From an uncultured Lachnospiraceae bacterium (lineage in GTDB: Bacteria > Bacillota > Clostridia > Lachnospirales > Lachnospiraceae), in contig CALWOX010000010.1 of assembly GCA_944383265.1 (NCBI GenBank), positions 58,151-122,150 on the forward strand: a stretch of 64,000 nucleotides of DNA, in the 5' to 3' direction. Every line of letters starts with the position of its first letter. Position 1 is the stretch's first letter. This document shows, piece by piece, positions 57,974 through 64,000 of the stretch. Position numbers and translations under genes: made by a program. The notes beneath the pieces were generated by a model. It saw only the letters and a program-made list of their open reading frames with translations. It did not search any database and was not told the origin of the DNA.

Positions 57974-58270
57974 TTATTTTGCCGCTGACTGTGTGCCCTG
58001 CTTTTCAACATCAGCTATGGCACCCTTTTTCATGGGGATACGACAATTCTTGTTTCCGAATTCTACTATTACCATGTCGTCTGTCATGTCTATGATCTGT
58101 CCGTAAAATCCGCTGGTGGTGAGAACATAATCACCTATAGCCATAGAGGCGAGCATCTCCTCCTGCTTTTTTCTCTCCTTCTTCTGAGGTCTGATACCTA
58201 CAAAATAAAATACTCCGAAGATGACTATAAAGTATATTACTATAGACACCGCTCCTCCCATTGAATCCAT
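57974..58270 (-). CDS. yajC: preprotein translocase subunit YajC
   Basis: A 98-aa single-pass membrane protein that accompanies SecDF in the Sec translocase. It has the N-terminal helix AVSIVIYFIVIFGVFYFVG, followed by the hallmark RPQKKERKKQEEMLASMAIGD and a small soluble domain (VLTTSGFYGQIIDMTDDMVI). GAGGAGG overlaps the tgt 3' end, and the start is 2 bp after the tgt stop. The tgt-yajC pair is a common bacterial arrangement. Confidence 0.94.
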   Translation of the reverse strand: MDSMGGAVSIVIYFIVIFGVFYFVGIRPQKKERKKQEEMLASMAIGDYVLTTSGFYGQIIDMTDDMVIVEFGNKNCRIPMKKGAIADVEKQGTQSAAK

Positions 58271-58272
58271 CT

Positions 58273-59421
58273 TTAGTTTTCCTCCTCTTTGCCGCCGTTT
58301 CTCATAGAGTCCAGCATATCCTTTTTAAATTCCTCAAAGCAGCCGTTTCTTATCGACGCTCTGACGTTAACCATCATTTTATTATAAAAATATAAATTAT
58401 GCAAGGTGCAAAGTCTCATGCCGAGCATTTCCCCCGCCTTGAGAAGGTGTCTTATATATGCTCTGGAATAATTTCTGCAGCAGGGGCAGTCACAGCCCTC
58501 TTCTATAGGCCTGTGGTCAAGCTCGTATTTTTTATTGAAAAGATTGAGCTTTCCGTACCTTGTATAGACATGTCCGTGTCTTCCGTTTCTCGAAGGGTAA
58601 ACGCAGTCGAAAAAGTCGACTCCCCTTGATACTCCTTCCAAAATATTCTCAGGAGTACCCACTCCCATGAGATAAGTAGGCTTTTTTCTGGGAAGGTGAG
58701 GCACAACAGCATCAAGTATCCTGTACATCTCCTCGTGAGTCTCTCCCACGGCAAGGCCACCCACGGCATAGCCGTCAAGATCCAGCTCCGATATGGCGTC
58801 AGCATGAGCTATACGGACATCCTCAAGTATTCCTCCCTGATTTATGCCAAAGAGAAGCTGTTCCTTGTTTATAGTGTCGGGAAGAGAATTGAGCCTCTGC
58901 ATCTCCGCCTTACACCTGACGAGCCATCTGAGAGTTCTCGAGACAGAATTCTCGATATAGCTTCTGTCCGCCAATGCCGGAGGGCATTCGTCAAAGGCCA
59001 TGGCTATGGTGGAGCCGAGGTTTGACTGTATCCTCATAGACTCCTCAGGGCCCATAAATATCTTTCTTCCGTCAATATGGGAGTTGAAATATACTCCCTC
59101 CTCTTTTATCTTTCTGAGGCTTGTAAGGGAAAAGACCTGAAAACCTCCGGAGTCTGTAAGTATGGGGCCGTCCCAGTTCATAAAGCTCCTGAGGCCGCCA
59201 TACTGCTTTATAAGCTCATCTCCCGTCCTGACATGAAGATGATAGGTATTGCTGAGCTCTATCTGACAGCCTATCTCCTTCAGATCCATGGAGGACACAG
59301 CGCCCTTTATGGCTCCGACCGTGCCCACATTCATAAACACAGGAGTTTCAACAACTCCGTGGGCTGTCTCAACATGAGCGGACTTCGCTCTTCCCTCTTC
59401 AGCTACAATCTCATATTTCAT
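58273..59421 (-). CDS. tgt: tRNA-guanine transglycosylase
   Basis: Exchanges G34 of Asp, Asn, His and Tyr tRNAs for a queuosine precursor (382 aa). The catalytic Asp lies in LTDSGGFQVFSL and the nucleophile Asp in VDFFDCVYPSRNGRHG. The zinc ligands are the cysteines in GCDCPCC and the His in LCTLHNLYFY. It starts 17 bp after the DMT exporter. No queuosine synthesis genes lie nearby, so the precursor may come from elsewhere or be scavenged. Confidence 0.97.
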   Translation of the reverse strand: MKYEIVAEEGRAKSAHVETAHGVVETPVFMNVGTVGAIKGAVSSMDLKEIGCQIELSNTYHLHVRTGDELIKQYGGLRSFMNWDGPILTDSGGFQVFSLTSLRKIKEEGVYFNSHIDGRKIFMGPEESMRIQSNLGSTIAMAFDECPPALADRSYIENSVSRTLRWLVRCKAEMQRLNSLPDTINKEQLLFGINQGGILEDVRIAHADAISELDLDGYAVGGLAVGETHEEMYRILDAVVPHLPRKKPTYLMGVGTPENILEGVSRGVDFFDCVYPSRNGRHGHVYTRYGKLNLFNKKYELDHRPIEEGCDCPCCRNYSRAYIRHLLKAGEMLGMRLCTLHNLYFYNKMMVNVRASIRNGCFEEFKKDMLDSMRNGGKEEEN

Positions 59422-59438
59422 AGCTCGATCATTCTCCT

Positions 59439-60344
59439 TTAGGCATCTCCGATTCCGAGAAGGATTATTCCCGCTATAGCTATTCCTATAACGATGTACT
59501 GGCTCCTTGTAAGCTTCTCCTTAAGGAAGATCCTGCTCCATACCATAGAGAGCATGCAGTATGCGGCTATCATAGGAGCTGCAAGCACCGCATTCGCTCC
59601 TATAGCAAAAATGTAAGCGAACTGTCCTGCTGTCTCGGAGCAGGCTCCCAAAAGCTTGGGTATCTCTCTCCTTGTAAATTCCTGCTTTGAAGCAAAAATC
59701 TTCTGTTTTTTTACTATTACGACATAAATAAATGCAAAAATTGCCATTCCTAAGAATGTAAGCTCATAAGCTATATTTGCTGTTTCCTCAGGAAGCATAC
59801 CTCCGTCAAGGATAAGCGCGTCCACGAAGGTTCCGAGTCCGTCTATCGCACAGTAGAGAAGAGGGAATATTATTGCCTTTGCGGATCTCTTGTATTTGTT
59901 GTCCGCACGCTTTCTCTCCTCGTCAAGTCCGAGGTCTATCTTCTGAAGAAGGACTATTCCGAGAGTTATAAGGACTACTCCCACAAGCTGATAGCCGAGC
60001 ATCCTCTGTCCGAGAAAGATAGCGCAGAGAACTGCTGCCACGGCTCCGGAAGAATTGCATACAGGTGATGATATTGATAATTCTATATACCTGAGTCCCA
60101 CATATCCGAATATCATAGAAAGGATATAACAGAAGGACGCCGGCATATATTTGATAATAGAGTCAAGAGAAAAGGGGGTTCCGGATGCGATCATCACGAA
60201 GGCATGAATACCCATTACAAGTCCTACCGCCATTACCATCTTCCAATGGCTGTAGGTATCGTCAGGCTTTGAACCGAGCTTTGAAAAGAAATCCGAGCCC
60301 GACCAAAAGACCATGGCGATGAGAGAAAGAATAAACCAAGTCAT
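59439..60344 (-). CDS. DMT (EamA) family transporter
   Basis: A 301-aa membrane protein with ten hydrophobic helices in two EamA halves (MTWFILSLIAMVFWSGSDFF; SSGAVAAVLCAIFLGQRML; ending LTRSQYIVIGIAIAGIILLG). The family carries amino acids, nucleotide sugars or other metabolites, and the substrate is not evident. Next to tgt-yajC a role in queuosine-precursor uptake is conceivable, but QueT/QrtT-type features are not seen. AAGGAG lies 9 nt before the ATG. Confidence 0.87.
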   Translation of the reverse strand: MTWFILSLIAMVFWSGSDFFSKLGSKPDDTYSHWKMVMAVGLVMGIHAFVMIASGTPFSLDSIIKYMPASFCYILSMIFGYVGLRYIELSISSPVCNSSGAVAAVLCAIFLGQRMLGYQLVGVVLITLGIVLLQKIDLGLDEERKRADNKYKRSAKAIIFPLLYCAIDGLGTFVDALILDGGMLPEETANIAYELTFLGMAIFAFIYVVIVKKQKIFASKQEFTRREIPKLLGACSETAGQFAYIFAIGANAVLAAPMIAAYCMLSMVWSRIFLKEKLTRSQYIVIGIAIAGIILLGIGDA

Positions 60345-60384
60345 TTTTCACACTCCTTTAAAATTATTTAACAGTTTACTCAAC

Positions 60385-60455
60385 AAAATACTGCGCATCA
60401 TGCTGCGCAGTAAATCTTTAGTATTATACCGGAAGCATATGATTCTGTCCGGTAT
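60385..60455 (-). terminator. tandem hairpins after the lspA-like gene
   Basis: Two hairpins in series: ATACCGGA/TCCGGTAT (60426-60455) and TACTGCGCA/TGCGCAGTA (60389-60412). The second is followed on the minus strand by TTTTG. Together they form the terminator of the lspA-like gene. Confidence 0.75.
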
Positions 60456-60475
60456 TTTATTATTTTCATCAGAAA

Positions 60476-60991
60476 CTAATTTTTCCTGAATGATTCTATA
60501 AGGCTTCCCACAGAAAACAGCAGCGCTCCCAGTGCTATGGCTATATCTCCTATGTTCACAACAATCTTCTTTAATACGCCCTTATTTATGCATATATAAT
60601 CTACCACATAGCCCTTTCTGAAGCGATCCGTGAGATTGCTTGCCGCACCGCCGAGGGCAACAGCAAGTCCCGCCTTTTCAAGGCCTCTGCCTTTCATGCC
60701 GGAAATAGCCTGAAGGCGACCCAAAAGGACAGCACTTACGACAGCAGGGAAAAACTTCACCACTTCTCCCCTCTCCTTTAAAAATCCCATGGCAAAGCCG
60801 TCATTCCTCTTTTGAAATACAGTCACACTGCCCTTGGAGCCGGGAAGCTCCCTCGGAAAATTCTCGGCAGGCTCCGAGTCAATATTTTCTTTAAATAAAA
60901 GATCAATTAAGGCTATAAATGCTGATACAGACAGCAGGCTCAAAAAACCGCTTCCGCCCAAAATGAACTTAACACTCTTTTTAATCTTCAT
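60476..60991 (-). CDS. lspA: signal peptidase II (LspA) family protein, divergent
   Basis: A 171-aa membrane aspartyl peptidase relative that would cleave lipoprotein signal peptides after lipidation. Four hydrophobic segments are seen. Catalytic aspartates appear kept: D131 in GYVVDYI and D149 in VNIGDIAIALG. The conserved N63-D-G-F-A and D122 (NLTDR) are present, but GGAASN replaces GGAxGN and VNIGD replaces FNxAD. The first external loop is long. The ATG at 60991 has AAGGAGG 7 nt upstream. It may be a paralogue of a standard LspA elsewhere. Confidence 0.78.
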   Translation of the reverse strand: MKIKKSVKFILGGSGFLSLLSVSAFIALIDLLFKENIDSEPAENFPRELPGSKGSVTVFQKRNDGFAMGFLKERGEVVKFFPAVVSAVLLGRLQAISGMKGRGLEKAGLAVALGGAASNLTDRFRKGYVVDYICINKGVLKKIVVNIGDIAIALGALLFSVGSLIESFRKN

Positions 60992-61086
60992 ATACACTCC
61001 TCCTTACGGATAACCTTAACCACTCATCCCCATTAGGATTTCATGTTCCGACGGATTTGATCATCATGATCTCAATACAGACTCTG

Positions 61087-61806
61087 TTATTGCCTCAGCA
61101 TAAGCCTTACAACAGCGTAGTTTGAACCCTCACCGTCAGACAAGGCTATTGTCTTTCCATCAGCATCATCCGCAATCAAGGGATGAAGGATATCGCCAAG
61201 CCTTGCGGCTTTCCTGTATTCCACTCTTATTTCCCTGATGTCTCTGTTATTTACTCCTGAGAGCTCCGCCGCCACAGCCACATACTGAGCATTATTCATA
61301 TGCCTGTTCGTGTCAATATGATGAGGCCTTACCTCCACATTCTCCGCCTCCCGCGCATTTGGAGGAAGTATTATCTTTCTGCGTCCCCAGTCTCCCATTC
61401 CAAGGTCAAGCTTTTCCGTGACATAGGGAGCCATATGCTCCTCGGTCACCTTTTGCGGAGCTCCTGTCACCACATCATAGAGAAACCACACAGAATCGGC
61501 TCTGACTATGAGATCATTACTCTCGTCCGCTATATAAAAATTCCTGTATCCGTATATTGATTTAAAGCCATAGGGAAAGGTCCCCACAGTAATGTACTCC
61601 CCAAGCCTCGGAAGCCTGTCTATGATTATCCTCCAAGAGGACAAAAGCCAGGATCTTTTCTTTTCCTCAAGCCATTTGACTCCTACACCTATGTCCTCTG
61701 ACTGAAAGGTGGAGCAATCCTGAAAATAGTTTATCACTCCCACAGGGCTCAGCTCCCCGTTTATGTCTGTCTCCGAATATCTGACTCTGCTCTCAAATGT
61801 ATACAT
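61087..61806 (-). CDS. acyl-ACP thioesterase (FatA/FatB-like)
   Basis: Double hot-dog thioesterase (239 aa) that releases free fatty acids from acyl-ACP. The N-terminal hot-dog starts RYSETDINGELSPVGVINYF. The second contains the catalytic-type HHIDTNRHMNNAQYV (Asp-x-Asn-x-His). Many anaerobic Clostridia carry one copy, and chain-length preference cannot be read. The ATG at 61806 lies 5 nt after GGAGG. The promoter element upstream is duplicated. The lspA-like gene follows after 95 bp. Confidence 0.92.
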   Translation of the reverse strand: MYTFESRVRYSETDINGELSPVGVINYFQDCSTFQSEDIGVGVKWLEEKKRSWLLSSWRIIIDRLPRLGEYITVGTFPYGFKSIYGYRNFYIADESNDLIVRADSVWFLYDVVTGAPQKVTEEHMAPYVTEKLDLGMGDWGRRKIILPPNAREAENVEVRPHHIDTNRHMNNAQYVAVAAELSGVNNRDIREIRVEYRKAARLGDILHPLIADDADGKTIALSDGEGSNYAVVRLMLRQ

Positions 61807-61816
61807 GATACCTCCT

Positions 61817-61838
61817 CTCTGCAAGGCTCATTATATCA
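61817..61838 (-). repeat. promoter-bearing direct repeat, copy 1
   Basis: 22 bp (CTCTGCAAGGCTCATTATATCA) identical to 61899-61920. On the minus strand it holds the extended -10 TG-A-TATAAT (TATAAT at 61830-61835), 24 bp before the thioesterase ATG, directly before its ribosome site. Confidence 0.75.
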
Positions 61839-61898
61839 TCTCGCTTATCAGCTCGATGAGGACATTCGCCTTATAGAGTTCCCTGTGCGAGCACGAAA

Positions 61899-61920
61899 CT
61901 CTGCAAGGCTCATTATATCA
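61899..61920 (-). repeat. promoter-bearing direct repeat, copy 2
   Basis: Same 22 bp, 82 bp further upstream, with its TATAAT at 61912-61917. It may act as a second, tandem thioesterase promoter. Confidence 0.7.
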
Positions 61921-61938
61921 CATTTTTAAATTTACAAA

Positions 61939-61968
61939 AGGCGCATGGAGCAAAATACTCCACGCGCC
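61939..61968 (-). terminator. terminator of the 339-aa secreted protein gene
   Basis: GGCGC-TGGAG and CTCCA-GCGCC pair around CAAAATA, then TTTTG on the minus strand. It lies 31 bp past the stop. Confidence 0.85.
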
Positions 61969-61998
61969 AAAATCACTTCACCTTTTATATCGGTCAGA

Positions 61999-63018
61999 TT
62001 AGTTCGCGCTTGTCATCCTTGCAAGAGTGCTGTTGATAGTAGAAGGATTTCCTGTAGTCTCTATTACCATGACAGCGTTTCCTATCTGTCTTACATAGTT
62101 GTAGTTTGTTATAGTTCCTGCGGGGTTAGGTGTAGACTTCTTGTATTTTGTGTATGTAGCGCCGCCTAATACCTCGGTTCCGTCTGCTGTACCGTCAACT
62201 CTTGAATTTACAAAGCTTGAGAGGCTCCTTGATCCAAGATTGTCAAACCATATAGAAATGATGTTTGCATCATCAATAGCTATAGTATCTGTATTTCCCT
62301 CAGGTGTGCTTGCTGTCCAGCCTGAGAAGTCCAAGCTGTAGTTAGCCCACGCATTTGTAATAGTATTTCCGCTCTTTGAGCCAAGCTGGTAAGAGTTGTT
62401 TGAATGATCGGAATCATCAGGCTTCTCTCCCTTTGAGCTTGCTACCTTTCCTCTTCCTGTAGCAACATGCTCTCCCTCGGGAACGCCCTCAACATCATTA
62501 TTTGATGCTGCTGCGCCTGAGTTTGTCTGAGGAACGCTCTGTGTATTGTCCTGAGCCTGTGCTGTGGCATTAGCACCAACAAGGTTCTCAACACTGTTCC
62601 ACTCATCAGCATTCTCCAAATTTGTCATAACAACGCCATTAGCATCTGTCCATGCTCCGTCAGCATTGACATGATATGTAGCACCTGTATGATCTGTGAT
62701 GGTTCCTGCGGCTCCGTCCTTAGCCTTTACCATCCAGCCCTCAGCGTCAAAGTAATAGCACTTTCCGTCTATCCAAAGCCAAGTATTAGCCGCGCAGTCG
62801 CTCGCATCAGCAGATACTCCGTCGGGAGAAACCACAAACCACCAGTTACTCTGAGCATTTCCGCTGTCAAGGTTTGTAACCGCGGGCTTGCTGCCGTCGG
62901 GAAGTCCCTCACACCACTGTCCTATGCCCTTCACAGCCGCCATAGATGTCATGGCTGTTCCTATAGTAAGCGCCGCAATGGCAGTTGTTCCCGCAATAAA
63001 TTTGAATCTTTTCTTCAT
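61999..63018 (-). CDS. secreted protein with wall-binding-like N terminus and unknown C-terminal domain
   Basis: A 339-aa protein with a signal peptide (MKKRFKFIAGTTAIAALTIG..., cleavage near MAA-VKG, about residue 28). Residues 32-130 hold degenerate choline-binding-type repeats (GQWCEGLPDG, WLWIDGKCYYFDAEGWMVKA, TYHVNADGAWTDANG). A Ser/Asn/Gln-rich linker follows (135-200). Residues 205-339 are a separate domain (SYQLGSKSGNTITNAWANYS, NIISIWFDNLGSRSLSSFVN, YNYVRQIGNAVMVIETTGNP) that I do not recognise. GAGGAGG lies before the ATG, with TTTACA-16-TATTAA as a possible promoter. Monocistronic. Confidence 0.83.
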   Translation of the reverse strand: MKKRFKFIAGTTAIAALTIGTAMTSMAAVKGIGQWCEGLPDGSKPAVTNLDSGNAQSNWWFVVSPDGVSADASDCAANTWLWIDGKCYYFDAEGWMVKAKDGAAGTITDHTGATYHVNADGAWTDANGVVMTNLENADEWNSVENLVGANATAQAQDNTQSVPQTNSGAAASNNDVEGVPEGEHVATGRGKVASSKGEKPDDSDHSNNSYQLGSKSGNTITNAWANYSLDFSGWTASTPEGNTDTIAIDDANIISIWFDNLGSRSLSSFVNSRVDGTADGTEVLGGATYTKYKKSTPNPAGTITNYNYVRQIGNAVMVIETTGNPSTINSTLARMTSAN

Positions 63019-63215
63019 TTGGACCTCCTCATACTCCTGATATTTAATATGTATATTTATCCGTATGTAAAATTCTTTTCAGCTGTACTAAATATATCAT
63101 ATAAAAAACCCGATTTCTTGAATTTATTCTTACTATATATTGAATAATTTTTTTATAAATTAAGAAATTCTGAAGAAAGCACGGGGGAAACGGCCCGGAA
63201 ATCCGTATATAGGCC

Positions 63216-63707
63216 TTATTTCCAGCTCAGTCTGTGTAATTCCCCTGCCAAGGTCATCTTCTCAAACCTGTTCTGTCTCAAAGCCTCGTAAAGGATCACA
63301 GATACGGAATTTGCAAGGTTAAGAGACCTTATATCTCCCCACATGGGTATCCTTATACAGCTCTCCTCATGCTCCGCAAGGATCTCCTCCGGAATTCCCG
63401 CGCTCTCCTTTCCGAACATAATAAAACAGTCAGGCTCATAGCTGACATCGGAATATACATGATGCCCCTTCGTTGTGGCGTAGTAGATCTTTGCTCCTGC
63501 ATTCTTCTTTACAAAGTCATCGTAATCATCATATACCACAAGATCAAGCTTGTCCCAGTAATCCATCCCCGCACGCTTTATGTCCTTCTCCGAAAGCCTG
63601 AAGCCAAGGGGCCTTATGAGATGCAGCCTCGTGCCTGTAGCAACACAGGTCCTTCCTATATTTCCCGTATTGAGCGCGATCTCCGGCTCATGCAAAACAA
63701 TATTCAT
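63216..63707 (-). CDS. trmL: tRNA (cytidine/uridine-34 2'-O)-methyltransferase TrmL
   Basis: SPOUT-class enzyme (163 aa) that methylates the ribose of wobble nucleotide 34 in leucine tRNAs. The family pattern is clear: MNIVLHEPEIALNTGNIGRT with the conserved Asn and Arg, IMFGKESAGIP, and the knot region IRIPMWGDIRSLNLANSVSV. The start has GGAGACGG upstream. Its upstream 293 bp holds two hairpins but no other gene. Confidence 0.95.
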   Translation of the reverse strand: MNIVLHEPEIALNTGNIGRTCVATGTRLHLIRPLGFRLSEKDIKRAGMDYWDKLDLVVYDDYDDFVKKNAGAKIYYATTKGHHVYSDVSYEPDCFIMFGKESAGIPEEILAEHEESCIRIPMWGDIRSLNLANSVSVILYEALRQNRFEKMTLAGELHRLSWK

Positions 63708-63746
63708 TATCCGTCTCCATTTTCAAATACATATTTCGGAAAGCCT

Positions 63747-63782
63747 GCCGCAAGGAGCCTCCTGCTCCCATGAAAATGCGGC
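63747..63782. other. two-tier hairpin upstream of trmL
   Basis: GCCGCA/TGCGGC (63747-63752 with 63777-63782) enclose GGAGC/GCTCC (63754-63758 with 63764-63768). On the plus strand TTTACTTTTT follows, so it could also end a plus-strand transcript entering from the left. Confidence 0.45.
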
Positions 63783-63954
63783 TTTACTTTTTATACATAC
63801 CAAATATAATAACAGTAAAGCAAATCCGGGTAAAGCCCGCGAATACATCAAATCCGCTTTTTCATCATATAAAGCGCCAAAATTTCTTTAAGAAATCTTT
63901 CGAGGAACATAAAAAATCCCGTTAAAACCGCATGAAATAAAGCTCTGCGCCATG

Positions 63955-63984
63955 TACTACCGATAAATTTACTTATCGGTAGTA
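63955..63984. repeat. 12-bp perfect inverted repeat at the right edge
   Basis: TACTACCGATAA and TTATCGGTAGTA with loop ATTTAC. There is no T-run on either side, so it may be an operator or an RNA hairpin of a gene beyond the window. Confidence 0.5.
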
Positions 63985-64000
63985 ATATAGCCTCGTAAAA

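Noticed and set aside
57882..58106. Small open frame on the plus strand before and within yajC
   Set aside because: It has no ribosome site and runs through the terminator hairpin into the antisense of yajC.

Overview
The window looks like a chromosomal segment of an obligately fermentative, low-to-mid GC Clostridia, most likely a Lachnospiraceae member. This is inferred, not searched. The grounds are the style of EF-Tu, RpoB and LeuB, the clostridial gene set (NfnAB, AddAB, KtrAB, YitT, iron-type alcohol dehydrogenases), AGGAGG ribosome binding sites throughout, and several secreted proteins with choline-binding-type wall repeats. All but one of the protein genes lie on the minus strand. The exceptions on the plus strand are two tRNA genes at the left edge and one small membrane protein at 54566-55021. 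No phage, IS, CRISPR array or rRNA operon was seen.

Layout, left to right. 1-2200: tRNA-Arg(CCG), tRNA-Ser(CGA), a shared hairpin terminator, then ptsHI. 2300-7800: lipoprotein amidase, mnmA, uppP, ung and a MATE exporter, closely spaced. 7970-11670: a three-subunit molybdenum hydroxylase behind a perfect operator-like dyad. 11820-17850: glycerol dehydrogenase, the electron-bifurcating transhydrogenase NfnAB and the KtrAB potassium transporter. 17855-22051: one transcription unit, bounded by a strong promoter and a terminator, encoding a wall-binding transglutaminase-like protein, an SGNH-like protein whose expected nucleophile Ser is Cys, a small secreted protein and an MBOAT O-acyltransferase. 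22097-33700: iron-type alcohol dehydrogenase, AddAB recombination nuclease preceded by a secreted protein, another secreted protein, and tyrS. 33769-38896: a tightly packed run leuB-sdaAB-sdaAA-glpK-yitT. 39000-42030: subtilase, FN3/wall-binding protein, small membrane protein. 42100-54540: tuf, fusA, rpsG, rpsL, rpoC, rpoB, with separate good promoters for rpoBC, rpsL-rpsG-fusA and tuf. 54566-64000: MATE, ddl, yajC-tgt-DMT exporter, an LspA relative, an acyl-ACP thioesterase behind a duplicated promoter element, a secreted wall-type protein and trmL.

The genes are mostly core housekeeping, cell-envelope and redox functions. The most coherent new signal is a set of Rex-type operator matches (TTGTTAA-N4-TTAACAA) at the promoters of the alcohol dehydrogenase, the glycerol dehydrogenase and nfnAB. 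It suggests these three NAD(H)-dependent units form a redox-controlled group. The most unusual gene cluster is the MBOAT/Cys-SGNH/transglutaminase operon, which looks like an envelope acyl-modification system whose substrate cannot be read from sequence. Starts were adjusted to the ATG or GTG with a good Shine-Dalgarno sequence where the longest frame began at an unsupported codon.
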